Part shown: piece by piece, positions 1 through 8,480 of the stretch
How positions within the stretch are numbered: the first letter of the stretch is position 1
Layout of the letters: every line of letters begins with the position of its first letter
DNA from: Arminella tubonensis
GTDB lineage: Bacteria; Pseudomonadota; Alphaproteobacteria; Rhizobiales; Rhizobiaceae
Length of the DNA stretch: 64,000 bases
Assembly (NCBI RefSeq): GCF_003240585.1
Contig: NZ_PCDP01000001.1
Span: 496,001-560,000 of the forward strand
Reading direction: 5' to 3'
Notes under the pieces: generated by a model
The model's input: the letters and a program-made list of their open reading frames with translations, nothing else
The model's database searches: none
Told to the model about the DNA's origin: nothing
Program-made: the position numbers and the translations under genes

Positions 1-2
1 GC

Positions 3-140
3 GCACTGGCAGCAGGAGCCAGATTGATCGTGACGGATGACAGGCATTTTCGCCACCCCGCAGTTGCGCGGTTCGGTCTTGTGGCGATCTCTGCGCAGGA
101 GTTTGTCGTTCATCACCGGAATAAGAGGAAATCGACATGA
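3..140 (+). CDS. PIN-domain toxin, C-terminal fragment (partial)
   Basis: Open from the window edge to a TGA at 138-140, about 45 residues. The sequence reads like the end of a VapC/PIN ribonuclease: a small-residue helix, then a hydrophobic strand ending IVTDDRHF, where the acidic pair would belong to the PIN metal site, then a strand ending in SAQEF. The 5' part lies outside the window. The stop overlaps the start of the next gene (ATGA), so the two are translationally coupled. PIN toxins cleave RNA and are normally paired with a DNA-binding antitoxin; here the antitoxin candidate is downstream. The family call rests on a short fragment and the context. Confidence 0.6.
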   Translation, partial: ALAAGARLIVTDDRHFRHPAVARFGLVAISAQEFVVHHRNKRKST

Positions 141-388
141 GCCAATATCCCTTAAGAGTACCCGATTACCTTATGGAACAAGCCAGGGCCGCGGCTGCGG
201 AAGAGAATGTGTCGATCAACCAGATGTTCCTGTCCTTTATCGCGGAGGGCATGGGGCATCGCCGTGCATTGAAAATGGTGCGGGAGCGCGCGGCGCGCGG
301 CGACCCGGAGGCGGCGCTCGCCATCCTCGACAGCCTGCCGAGCCAGCCTCCGGAGGCCGGCGACGAGCTACCGAAGGACGAAGGTTGA
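137..388 (+). CDS. Ribbon-helix-helix-like antitoxin (HicB-family type)
   Basis: 83 residues. The N-terminus (YPLRVPDYLMEQARAAAAEE, then VSINQMFLSFIAEG) fits the beta strand plus two helices of a ribbon-helix-helix DNA-binding fold. The rest is charged and probably less ordered, as expected for a toxin-neutralising tail. Its ATG overlaps the TGA of the preceding PIN fragment, which makes it the likely cognate antitoxin. Toxin-first order is less common than antitoxin-first. Alternative: a stand-alone small regulator. No operator can be seen because the operon promoter lies outside the window. Confidence 0.6.
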   Translation: MSQYPLRVPDYLMEQARAAAAEENVSINQMFLSFIAEGMGHRRALKMVRERAARGDPEAALAILDSLPSQPPEAGDELPKDEG

Positions 389-413
389 GCGCGCAGACGC
401 AGGCTGCGTGACC

Positions 414-827
414 TCACCGGCGTTCGATGAGGACGGAGCATTTGGCGTGGCGGACGACGCGGTCGGCGGTGGCGCCGAAGAAGTAGTTCGATATGTTGGG
501 CACATGGGATGCGACGATGATCAGATCGGCCTGGTGCTCTTCCGCCGCGGCGAGGATGCATGAGGCGGGAGGGCCCGTGCGGATGTCGACGAAGGCGGTC
601 AGCTTCATCATCCGGCAGACGCCGACCAGCTTTTCCTCGGCGCTCCTGATCGCCTCGGTGACGAGATCCTGCGGCAGGTCGATGACGATATAGTTCGGCA
701 CGTCCTCGACAACATTGAGAACGATGATCTCGCCGCCCTGGTCGGCAAGGGCCGCTGCACGCTGCAGAATGCGCTCCGCCTTGGCGAAGGAACTCATGTC
801 CACGGTCACGATGATCTTCTTGTACAT
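414..827 (-). CDS. Universal stress protein (UspA family)
   Basis: 137 residues from the ATG of MYKKIIVTVDMS; a longer start four codons upstream exists, but the GGGGTGGGG stretch just before 827 suits this start. It has the Usp alpha/beta fold: first strand KKIIVTVD, central strand GEIIVLNVVEDV, and the late segment DLIIVASH. The usual ATP loop (G-2X-G-9X-G-S/T) is degenerate: ASHVPNISNYFFGATADRVV lacks the first Gly. ATP binding is therefore uncertain. Usp proteins of this kind respond to oxygen limitation and general stress in many Proteobacteria. It is a single gene; a weak FNR/FixK-like box lies about 90 bp upstream. Confidence 0.85.
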   Translation of the reverse strand: MYKKIIVTVDMSSFAKAERILQRAAALADQGGEIIVLNVVEDVPNYIVIDLPQDLVTEAIRSAEEKLVGVCRMMKLTAFVDIRTGPPASCILAAAEEHQADLIIVASHVPNISNYFFGATADRVVRHAKCSVLIERR

Positions 828-910
828 GCCCCACCCCAAGCGTTGCGGCCGCCTTTGCGACCTGTTGTCGTCATGCCGACCGAATTATACCCTGAATGCA
901 ATCCCTGTAT

Positions 911-924
911 CTGAACAAGATCAA
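911..924 (-). promoter_or_regulatory. Possible FNR/FixK-type box upstream of the usp gene
   Basis: Read on the minus strand the site is TTGATCTTGTTCAG, against the consensus TTGAT-N4-ATCAA. The first half is perfect and the second has two mismatches. It lies about 90 bp upstream of the usp start, a plausible position for an activator. Rhizobial usp genes are often under FixK/FNR control, so context supports it. The rest of 828-1128 shows no gene. Confidence 0.3.
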
Positions 925-1128
925 ATCTTCCTGCGGAGATTGTCAACACAGGGTGCACGCTTCATCGCCAAAAACTGGGCTTCTGTGAACAATCCAAATC
1001 CGCCATATAGAGGCCAAGTACGGTGGCGGGGAAGATCGAGGCATCTGCATTGGCGCAGGTTTTTCACTCCACCATTGGCGACGCTGTCGTCGCCGTTTGC
1101 CCGATATCGAGAAGCAGGAGCTCCAAGC

Positions 1129-1995
1129 ATGACTGAAACCACGCCTTCCTATGCCTTGACCCGCCCTGCCTATATCGGCCACTCGCACCTGATCGTCACC
1201 GATCTGCCGCTGGTTTCAAGCTTCTATCAAAAGACGATGGGCCTTGCGGTCGTGGAGAAGACGGCGAGCGGCGAAATACTCGGCGTCGGCGGCGTGCCGC
1301 TTTTGACACTGACGACTGACAAAAACGCCCGGCGTGCGCCACAGACGGCGGCCGGCCTGTTCCACACGGCGTTCCTTATGCCGAACCGCCCCGAGCTTGC
1401 CCGCTGGCTGCGGCACGCCGCCACCAACAATGTCGCACTTGACGGCGCTTCGGATCATCTGGTCAGCGAGGCAATCTATCTGTCGGACCCGGAAGGCAAC
1501 GGCATCGAAATCTATGCCGACCGGCCGCACGAGCAGTGGAAATTCCACGAGGACGGCACCGTCGACATGGCAACGCTGCGGCTGGATCTGCAGGCGCTCT
1601 ACGAAAGCGCGCCTCTGGATCCCTGGGAGGGCATGGTCGAGGGATCGGCGATCGGCCATCTGCATCTTCAGGTCGGCGATATTCCGCAGGCAAACGCCTT
1701 CTACCGGGACGTGCTGGGGATGAAGCTGATGGCGGCGCGCTATCCGGGCGCGAGCTTCTTTGCGACGGGCGACTATCACCATCACCTCGGCGCCAACATC
1801 TGGAACAGCCGCGGTGCCGGCGCCCGCGCGGAGAACATGACCGGGCTTTCGGATTATACCTTGCGCTTCAACGACAAGGGCGCGCTCGACAAGGCTGTCG
1901 CCAAGCTCGACGAGCTGGAAATCAAAAGCGAAAGGCGCGACGGCGGCGTTTCGCTCCGGGATCCCTGGGGCATCGGCCTGAACCTCACCGCCTGA
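1129..1995 (+). CDS. VOC-family extradiol dioxygenase-like protein (CatE/COG2514 type)
   Basis: 288 residues from ATG 1129, preceded by GCAGGAG; the frame is open further upstream but without similarity. Two vicinal-oxygen-chelate modules are visible. Module 1 (about residues 15-140) has GHSHLIVTDL, FHTAFLMPN and DPEGNGIEIY, supplying His-His-Glu metal ligands. Module 2 (about 170-285) has IGHLHLQVGD and a HHHLGANIW segment but ends DPWGIGLNLT without the Glu. This matches CatE-like proteins annotated as catechol 2,3-dioxygenases, which use Fe(II) to open aromatic rings. No ring-cleavage pathway genes are nearby, so the substrate is unknown. A strong terminator follows. Confidence 0.8.
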   Translation: MTETTPSYALTRPAYIGHSHLIVTDLPLVSSFYQKTMGLAVVEKTASGEILGVGGVPLLTLTTDKNARRAPQTAAGLFHTAFLMPNRPELARWLRHAATNNVALDGASDHLVSEAIYLSDPEGNGIEIYADRPHEQWKFHEDGTVDMATLRLDLQALYESAPLDPWEGMVEGSAIGHLHLQVGDIPQANAFYRDVLGMKLMAARYPGASFFATGDYHHHLGANIWNSRGAGARAENMTGLSDYTLRFNDKGALDKAVAKLDELEIKSERRDGGVSLRDPWGIGLNLTA

Positions 1996-2032
1996 CGACG
2001 GCACCCAGAAAAGCCTTTCTTTCTCTACCAAA

Positions 2033-2062
2033 GCCTCGCCCTGGAACCAGGGCGGGGCTTTT
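2033..2062 (+). terminator. Rho-independent terminator after the VOC dioxygenase gene
   Basis: Stem GCCTCGCCCTG / CAGGGCGGGGC (one G-U pair) with loop GAAC, followed by TTTT. It begins 38 bp after the stop at 1995. Confidence 0.85.
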
Positions 2063-2109
2063 CGCGTTAGAGTGGCGATGGGATGGGACTTCTGGGGATC
2101 TAAAACAAT

Positions 2110-3282
2110 ATGGGCATTGCCAACGGCATCCGCAAACAGGCGCGCAAGGTCGCGATCGAACGTGAAATGCGTTTAAGCAGCTGGGCCAATTCGCTCAAGA
2201 CGGCCACCGAGCAAATGGAGAGCAGCACCCCGCTCCGCCGGGTTGAAAAGGATGGGCTCGACATCGCTTCGGCCTGGGCGCTGATCGGCATCTTCCTGAT
2301 GCTGGCCTTCACCGGCGTGTATGTGCTGTCCACGGTTCTCATCCCCGTGACGCTTGCCGTCGTCGTCGGCATGATCCTCGGGCTTGTGGCGGAGAAGCTG
2401 AGTAAGCTCGGCGTCCCGCGCATCCTCAACGCCGTCCTGCTTTCGACCTCGGTCGCATTGATCATTTTCATCATGGTCAATTCGCTGGCCGGACCGCTGT
2501 CGAGCCTGGCGCAGGAAGGGCCCGCCGTCGTCCAGCGGACGATCGATCGGCTGATGCCGTTCATGCAGCGGATCAAGTGGCTGCACATCACGCCGCAGAC
2601 ATTCCAGAGCGGTCCGATGTCGATCGGCGTGCTTCTGGACAATACGGGAAGCATCCTGCACGTCGTCACCGCCAATCTCACGCCGGCAGTGGTCCAGGGC
2701 CTGGTGTTCTTCGCGGCGCTTCTGCTTTTCCTTGCCGGCCGCGTTCATCTGCGCAAGACGATCATCATGGCATTCTCCGGCCGCTCCGAGCGTCTGGCCG
2801 CAATCCGCATCATCAACGCGGTCGAGCAGGTCCTCGGCTACTATTTCGCGACCGCCTCGCTCATTTATGCCGGCCTCGGCGTGATCATGACCATCATCGC
2901 CTATTTCGGCGGACTGAGCGTGCCTGCGCTCTGGGGCGTCTTTGCTTTCCTCTCCAGCTTCGTGCCGTTCCTCGGCATCACCCTCATGACCTTTTCCGTC
3001 GCGATCGCCGGCATCCTGACGCATGACAGTTTCCTGATCGGCATAGCCCCCGCTGCCATCTTCTTCTGCTTCCACGCGACGATGGAAAACCTGATCTTTC
3101 CTGCCGTCATGGGCCGACAGCTGGAGCTCAATCCCTTCGTCGTCTTCATCGCCATCATTTTCTGGACCTGGATGTGGGGTCCGGTCGGCGCCATGCTGGC
3201 GCTGCCGCTGTCGCTGATCGTCATGACCGTCATCAACGAGTTGTTCGTCGAGGAGAAACTACAGCCGCAGCTGCCGAAGTAA
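2110..3282 (+). CDS. AI-2E family transporter (TqsA/PerM-like membrane protein)
   Basis: 390 residues. A hydrophilic N-terminus of about 55 residues is followed by about seven or eight membrane segments: a pair near residues 58-95, one at about 110-130, and a C-terminal group from about 195 to 380 including GVFAFLSSFVPFLGI and the FWTWMWGPVGAMLALPL signature of the family. The family includes the autoinducer-2 exporter TqsA and proposed Na+/H+ antiporters; substrate cannot be predicted here. It stands alone between a terminator and the next gene, which starts 46 bp downstream. No clear Shine-Dalgarno is seen at ATG 2110, so the start may be slightly downstream. Confidence 0.85.
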   Translation: MGIANGIRKQARKVAIEREMRLSSWANSLKTATEQMESSTPLRRVEKDGLDIASAWALIGIFLMLAFTGVYVLSTVLIPVTLAVVVGMILGLVAEKLSKLGVPRILNAVLLSTSVALIIFIMVNSLAGPLSSLAQEGPAVVQRTIDRLMPFMQRIKWLHITPQTFQSGPMSIGVLLDNTGSILHVVTANLTPAVVQGLVFFAALLLFLAGRVHLRKTIIMAFSGRSERLAAIRIINAVEQVLGYYFATASLIYAGLGVIMTIIAYFGGLSVPALWGVFAFLSSFVPFLGITLMTFSVAIAGILTHDSFLIGIAPAAIFFCFHATMENLIFPAVMGRQLELNPFVVFIAIIFWTWMWGPVGAMLALPLSLIVMTVINELFVEEKLQPQLPK

Positions 3283-3327
3283 TTCCGGCGGCCCTCATAC
3301 CGTTAAGCGCAGGAGCTTCAGACTAGA

Positions 3328-4623
3328 ATGCCGACCGACCTTCCGCTTCAAGACACAGATCAGGGCGAGCTGGTCAGCGGCCGCTCCCCCTGGGGACGCA
3401 CGGCGCTGCATCCATGGTATAACCCGCTGCACGAGAGCGCTTCCTTCGATGTCGCCATCGTCGGCGGCGGCATTACCGGCTCGCTGGTGGCCGAACATCT
3501 GACAGCACGCGGGCTCTCGGTCTGCGTCCTCGACAGCGAGAAACCGGGTCTCGGCAGCACCTCGGCCAGCACGGCGATGCTCCAGTGGGAGATAGACACG
3601 CAACTCTCCGAGCTTTCGCTTTATTACGGCTTCGACAAGGCAGCGGCGATCTATCGCCGCAGTCTCGTCGCCGTTTCCGGTCTCGCCAAGCTGATCCAGC
3701 GTCACGACATCCATTGCGGCCTGCGCCCGCGCTCCACGCTGTATCTGACCAGCAATGCCGGCGGCGCGAGAGAGCTACAGAGGGAAATGGCCTTTCGGGA
3801 TCGTGCGGGGCTGCCTGGAGAATTCCTCTCGCATCCCTACCTCATGACCGAATTCGAGATCGAGCGCGACGGCGGCATCCTTTCGTCCGGGGCAGCCGAG
3901 GCCGATCCGCTGCTTTTGAGCTGGGGGCTGCTGGCGGTCGCGGTCAAGCGCGGGGCCTATCTGACCAACGCGTCGGCAACGCAGCTGCATGCGGAAGGCG
4001 CGCGGGTCGTCATCGAGACCGACACCCGCCACGTCATCGAGGCGAAGCACGTGGTGCTTGCGACCGGATACAGCATGCCTGGGCTTCCCATGCCGAAGCT
4101 GCATCACGCCACATCGAGCTGGGCGCTGGCAACCGTGCCGCAGGACCCGGCGACCCTGTGGCGCGACCGGGTGCTGATGTGGGAAGACAGCCGTCCCTAT
4201 CTCTACATGCGAACCTCCACCGACAACCGCATCATCGTCGGCGGAGAGGACGACGACACGACCGATGCCGGGGTCCGCGATGGCAAGATGCCGGAAAAGA
4301 TCGAGACATTGCGCCACAAGCTGCAACTGTTGTGGCCACAGGCCGATACCACTGTCGATTATCGCTGGTGCGGCACCTTCGGAGAAACCGCGGATGGATT
4401 GCCGCTGATCGGCCCGGTGCCCGATATGCCGCGCGTGCTCGCCGCCTATGGCTACGGCGGCAACGGCATCACGTTTTCATTCATGGCGGCGCTGATGATC
4501 GGCGCGATGATTTCCGACACGCGACGGGACTGGTTCGACGATTTCGCGCTAGACCGCGAGACGCCGGCATTCAAGACCTTCAGCGCCGGCAGCGACTGCC
4601 ATGCGAGCGGCGCAAGCTTCTAA
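3328..4623 (+). CDS. FAD-dependent oxidoreductase (DAO/GlcD-like amine or amino-acid oxidase family)
   Basis: 431 residues. The Rossmann FAD motif is VAIVGGGITGSLVAEHL near residue 42, followed by VCVLDSEKPGLGSTSAS. The C-terminal FAD-contact region has GLPLIGPVPD and YGYGGNGITFS near residues 355-385, typical of the D-amino-acid/glycine/sarcosine oxidase fold. These enzymes oxidise C-N bonds of amines or amino acids with FAD. It lies in the same direction as the AI-2E transporter (46 bp gap, AGGAG upstream of ATG), so co-transcription is possible. No substrate clue is present. Confidence 0.85.
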   Translation: MPTDLPLQDTDQGELVSGRSPWGRTALHPWYNPLHESASFDVAIVGGGITGSLVAEHLTARGLSVCVLDSEKPGLGSTSASTAMLQWEIDTQLSELSLYYGFDKAAAIYRRSLVAVSGLAKLIQRHDIHCGLRPRSTLYLTSNAGGARELQREMAFRDRAGLPGEFLSHPYLMTEFEIERDGGILSSGAAEADPLLLSWGLLAVAVKRGAYLTNASATQLHAEGARVVIETDTRHVIEAKHVVLATGYSMPGLPMPKLHHATSSWALATVPQDPATLWRDRVLMWEDSRPYLYMRTSTDNRIIVGGEDDDTTDAGVRDGKMPEKIETLRHKLQLLWPQADTTVDYRWCGTFGETADGLPLIGPVPDMPRVLAAYGYGGNGITFSFMAALMIGAMISDTRRDWFDDFALDRETPAFKTFSAGSDCHASGASF

Positions 4624-4650
4624 GCTCGGGCCGAAACGGAAAAGACGAGA

Positions 4651-5454
4651 CTATTCGGTGGTGTCGTCGTCACCGCGCTCGGCGAAATCCTGGAGACGGA
4701 CGAACTGGACGCCTTTCGCCTTCAGCTCGAGGATGCCCTTGGCCACCCCCTCGCCCGATGAGTGCGTCGGCTGGTTTATGTGCGAGATCAACACGTCGCC
4801 GTCCTTGGCCGACAGGTAATTCTTCTCGACGATCTTTGCCGGCAACGAAGCGCCGCTGTCGCCGTTCACCGAATAGCCGGCGACGCGATAGCCCATACCC
4901 CGGATCTGGGCGATGGCGGACGGGCTATATTTCGCCGTCGCGCCGCGAAACCATTGCGGCTGCGGAATGCCGTGCGCGACCATCGCATCGGCGCCGCCCT
5001 TGACTTCCTGCTCCACTGCCGCGGGCGAGCCCGCCGCCGGGATGCCATAGACGAGGGTCGGCTTGTCGACGGCCGGGATATGGTTGAGCCCGTGATCCTC
5101 GAGCTCGAACAGATCGGGATGGGCGAGCATGACCGCCAGCGCTTCCGGATTGGTCCTCAGCCAACGGGCGGTGACGAAGATCGTCGCCGGGACCTGCTGT
5201 TCGACAAGCGTATTCAGGATGCGCGTATCGGTCTTGCCCATGCAGGCATCGAAAGTCAGAGCCACCCTCGGCGCGCCCTTGCCGGCCCGCGTGACATGCA
5301 GATGCGGCTCGACCAGCCTGACATGGGCGGGGGGCGACGCTCGCGCAATGGCTGTTGGTGCCACGGGTGCGGTCTGTGCGAAGGCGCCCGGCATGGCGGC
5401 AATCAGGATGGCCGGGACAAGAAAAATACGCATCATCGGACTGGTACCGTTCAT
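4651..5454 (-). CDS. Secreted polysaccharide deacetylase-like protein (NodB fold)
   Basis: About 267 residues from ATG 5454; internal ATGs at 5436 and 5433 are alternatives. A signal peptide is clear (MRIFLVPAILIAAMPGAFA, cleavage after AFA). The NodB-homology domain spans about residues 55-255. Motif 1 reads ALTFDACMG, not TFDDG: the catalytic-base Asp is kept but the metal-ligand Asp is Ala. The H-x3-H metal pair appears as DHGLNHI. RGATAKYSP and DGDVLISHIN match motifs 3 and 5. It would act in the periplasm on an acetylated or other amide-bearing glycan, but activity is uncertain given the substitution. Convergent with the FAD oxidoreductase. Confidence 0.8.
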   Translation of the reverse strand: MNGTSPMMRIFLVPAILIAAMPGAFAQTAPVAPTAIARASPPAHVRLVEPHLHVTRAGKGAPRVALTFDACMGKTDTRILNTLVEQQVPATIFVTARWLRTNPEALAVMLAHPDLFELEDHGLNHIPAVDKPTLVYGIPAAGSPAAVEQEVKGGADAMVAHGIPQPQWFRGATAKYSPSAIAQIRGMGYRVAGYSVNGDSGASLPAKIVEKNYLSAKDGDVLISHINQPTHSSGEGVAKGILELKAKGVQFVRLQDFAERGDDDTTE

Positions 5455-5550
5455 ATTGAGTTTCGACGACGACCTAGAACAAATCCGCTTTCGCGGCAAT
5501 CGATCCCCAACCCGCCTTTTAGCTGGCGACAAACCGAGGCGCCGTTTGGC

Positions 5551-5635
5551 GTCATCCTCGGCCCTGTGCCGAGGATCTGCTGAGGTCGACAAGATCACAC
5601 CGTTGCAGATGCTCGGGACAGGCCCGAGCATGACG
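5551..5635 (+). repeat. Palindromic intergenic element
   Basis: An 85-bp imperfect palindrome: GTCATCCTCGGCCCTGTGCC near the left end mirrors GGACAGGCCCGAGCATGACG at the right end, with each arm itself forming a hairpin. This arrangement is typical of dispersed rhizobial intergenic elements. It lies between two minus-strand genes and may be transcribed with them. Confidence 0.6.
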
Positions 5636-5688
5636 ACGGAGGGCTGGCAGCTTTTCCCAGCAGTCGCCCAAGACACTATGTCAGCCGA

Positions 5689-6078
5689 TCAATCATACAG
5701 ATAGTGCGGTCCCCAATCTTCGCGGGGTACCTTACTGCCGATTTCGTAGCTTAGCGAGCGGACGTTGATGTGCTGGGGGCCGGTTTCGCAATCGTAGGTC
5801 AGGTGGTACCAGTCGCCCTTGCTGCGGAAGACCGCGCCTGGGGCCTTGACGGTATTTTCGCCCATGTCGGGATCCTTGAACGTGTAGGCGATGACCTTGT
5901 CGGGCTTGTAGCCATCCTTCTGTTCGCCGATGCGCTTCATCGCTTCGGTATCGCAACTCTGCTCCATGCGCTCGGATGGATCGAGCTTCTCCAACTGCTT
6001 CTTGATTGCCGGATCGACGGCAAAGGACGACGTCGCAAGGCAGAGGGCGGGGAGAAGAACGGCGGCGAATTTCAGCAT
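5689..6078 (-). CDS. Secreted DUF930-family protein
   Basis: 129 residues with a signal peptide (MLKFAAVLLPALCLATSSFA). The mature part matches the DUF930 pattern: KLDPSERMEQSCDTEAM near residues 32-48, VIAYTF, then GAVFRSKGDWYHLTYDCETG near 80-100. Two Cys residues, SCDTEAM and DCETG, could form a disulfide in the periplasm. Function is unknown. AAGGGA lies upstream of the ATG. The upstream region to 6366 (288 bp) has no further gene that I can support. Confidence 0.8.
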   Translation of the reverse strand: MLKFAAVLLPALCLATSSFAVDPAIKKQLEKLDPSERMEQSCDTEAMKRIGEQKDGYKPDKVIAYTFKDPDMGENTVKAPGAVFRSKGDWYHLTYDCETGPQHINVRSLSYEIGSKVPREDWGPHYLYD

Positions 6079-6366
6079 GAAAAGCTAGTCCCTTTCAGTC
6101 ATTTCAGCTCCGAGGCGGCACGAGGACGCAATGAATTTCGCCACGCGCCAGCCGGATCCGCCGGAGCATTTTCGGACTTTCTTAAATAATGTGGTGACAT
6201 CAAGGCAACGCACCGAAGATTACCGAAAGGTTTGGGCCGCTCCCGCGTGGTCTCCAAGCCGTCGGATCGCCCTGCTTTCATATGAGCGATGCAAATGGGC
6301 GCTTGATCCGACTGCCGCCGCTCTCTATCTCTTCAACACCATTGATCACCCAGAAAGCGAATTTCA

Positions 6367-8460
6367 GTGTCGATATTCAAGGACCTTCCTCCCGCCCCTT
6401 CCGCTCCGAAACGTCCCGTCACCGACACTCGCCACGGCATCGTGAGGACCGACGACTACGCCTGGCTCCGGGCCGACAACTGGCAGGCGATGTTCAAGGA
6501 TCCCTCCACCCTCGACCCCGACATTCGCAGCTACCTGGACGCCGAAAACGTCTACATGAACGCTGCGATGGCCGACACCAAGGAGCTGCAGAAGACGCTC
6601 TTTGCCGAGATGAAAGGCCGCATCAAGGAGGACGACAGCTCCGTTCCCGTGAAGGACGGGCCGTTTGCCTATGGCACGCTTTATGTCACCGGCGGCGAGC
6701 AGCCACATTATTTCCGCGAGGCGCGGGATGGCGGCGAGCGAAGCCTGATGCTCGACGGCGACAAGGAAGCCGCGGGCAAATCCTACTTCCGCCTTTCCGG
6801 CATCGACCATTCGTCCGACCACAGCCGCGGCATCTGGGGCTATGACAACAAGGGCTCCGAATATTTCAAGCTGAAGGTCCGCGATCTCCAGACCGGCGAC
6901 GACCTTTCCGACGTCGTGGAAAACACCGGCGGCGGCGGGGTCTGGGCGCCCGACGGCAAGAGCTTCTTCTACTCGGCGCTCGACGAAAACCATCGCCCAT
7001 CGAAAGTCCTGCATCACATCATCGGAACGCCGCAATCCGAAGACCGGCTGGTCTACGAGGAGGAGGATGCCGGCTTCTTCATGGGCGTCGGCGGTTCGCT
7101 GCTCGACGACTATGTCTTCATCGACATCCATGACCACGAGACCAGCGAATACCGCATTCTCTCCACCAAGGACCTGATGGCTGAGCCGAAGCTGGTGGCT
7201 GCGCGCGAGACAGGCATCGAATACGAGATCTCCGAGGGCGGCGAGGTTTTCTACATTCTCACCAACGACGGCGGAGCCAAGGACTTCAAGATCATGGAGG
7301 CGCCGGTGGCGACGCCCGAGAAGGAGCATTGGCGCGAGGTGGTCGCCCACAAGCCGGGCACGCTGATCCTCTCCCACATGGCCTTTGCCCGCCACCTGCT
7401 CTGGCTGGAGCGCAAGGACGGCCTGCCGCAGATCATCATCCGCGATCGCCGGACCGGCGAGGAACACGCGATCGGCTTTGACGAGGAAGCCTATTCGCTC
7501 GGCCTGCAGGGTGCTGCCGAATACGACACCGACGTCATCCGCTTTTCCTATTCGTCGATGACGACGCCTTCGCAGCTCTACGACTACAACATGATGACGC
7601 GCGAGCGCACGCTGCTGAAGACGCAGGAGGTTCCCTCCGGCCACGATCCGGAAGACTACGTCACCCGCCGCGTCTTTGCGCCCGGCTGGGACGGCGTCGA
7701 GGTGCCGATCACCCTGCTCTATCGCAAGAACACGGTGCTCGACGGATCGGCACCCTGCCTGCTCTATGGCTACGGTGCCTATGGCATCGCCATTCCGGCC
7801 GGTTTCAACACCAACAGCCTGTCGCTTGCCGACCGTGGGTTCGTCTACGCCATCGCCCATATCCGCGGCGGCAAGGACAAGGGCTTTTCCTGGTACGACG
7901 ACGGCAAGATGGGCAAGAAGACCAACACCTTCAAGGACTTCATCGCGGCAGCAGATTATCTGAATCAACAGAAGTTCACGTCTTACGCGAACATCATCGC
8001 CGAGGGCGGCTCGGCCGGTGGCATGCTGATGGGGGCCGTCGCCAACATGGCGCCCGAGAAATTTGCCGGCGTCATCGCCGCCGTTCCCTTCGTCGACGTG
8101 CTGAACACCATGCTCGACGACACCCTGCCGCTGACCCCGCCGGAATGGCCTGAATGGGGCAATCCTATCGACAGCCGCGAAGACTACGACCACATCGCCA
8201 GCTACTCTCCCTACGACAATGTCGGCGAGAAGCCCTACCCGCCGATCCTGGCGCTCGGCGGCCTGACCGACCCGCGCGTCACCTATTGGGAACCGGCGAA
8301 ATGGGTCGCCAAGCTGCGCGACAAGACCACAGGGGATGCGCCGATCCTGCTCAAGACCAACATGGACGCCGGCCATGGCGGTGCATCGGGCCGCTTCCAG
8401 CGCCTTGAGGAAATCGCCTTCGAGTACAGCTTCGCCATCAAGGTCGCGGGGAAGATGTAA
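6367..8460 (+). CDS. S9-family prolyl oligopeptidase
   Basis: 697 residues starting with GTG at 6367. The N-terminal helical cap and seven-bladed propeller (about 70-430) are followed by an alpha/beta-hydrolase domain. The catalytic triad is visible: Ser549 in EGGSAGGMLMG, Asp635 in GGLTDPRV and His670 in DAGHGGASGR. The YDDGKMG segment around residue 510-515 is typical of oligopeptidase B/POP enzymes. No signal peptide, so a cytosolic enzyme cleaving short peptides after Pro or basic residues. Length is normal for the family. The next gene follows after 20 bp and is probably co-transcribed. Confidence 0.92.
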   Translation: MSIFKDLPPAPSAPKRPVTDTRHGIVRTDDYAWLRADNWQAMFKDPSTLDPDIRSYLDAENVYMNAAMADTKELQKTLFAEMKGRIKEDDSSVPVKDGPFAYGTLYVTGGEQPHYFREARDGGERSLMLDGDKEAAGKSYFRLSGIDHSSDHSRGIWGYDNKGSEYFKLKVRDLQTGDDLSDVVENTGGGGVWAPDGKSFFYSALDENHRPSKVLHHIIGTPQSEDRLVYEEEDAGFFMGVGGSLLDDYVFIDIHDHETSEYRILSTKDLMAEPKLVAARETGIEYEISEGGEVFYILTNDGGAKDFKIMEAPVATPEKEHWREVVAHKPGTLILSHMAFARHLLWLERKDGLPQIIIRDRRTGEEHAIGFDEEAYSLGLQGAAEYDTDVIRFSYSSMTTPSQLYDYNMMTRERTLLKTQEVPSGHDPEDYVTRRVFAPGWDGVEVPITLLYRKNTVLDGSAPCLLYGYGAYGIAIPAGFNTNSLSLADRGFVYAIAHIRGGKDKGFSWYDDGKMGKKTNTFKDFIAAADYLNQQKFTSYANIIAEGGSAGGMLMGAVANMAPEKFAGVIAAVPFVDVLNTMLDDTLPLTPPEWPEWGNPIDSREDYDHIASYSPYDNVGEKPYPPILALGGLTDPRVTYWEPAKWVAKLRDKTTGDAPILLKTNMDAGHGGASGRFQRLEEIAFEYSFAIKVAGKM

Positions 8461-8480
8461 GGCCGCTCGGGAGGACATCC

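Noticed and set aside
6364..8478. Long antisense ORF (704 codons) opposite the prolyl oligopeptidase gene
   Set aside because: GC-rich codon bias leaves the opposite frame open. The product has no domain-like composition, and the plus-strand gene has an intact catalytic triad.
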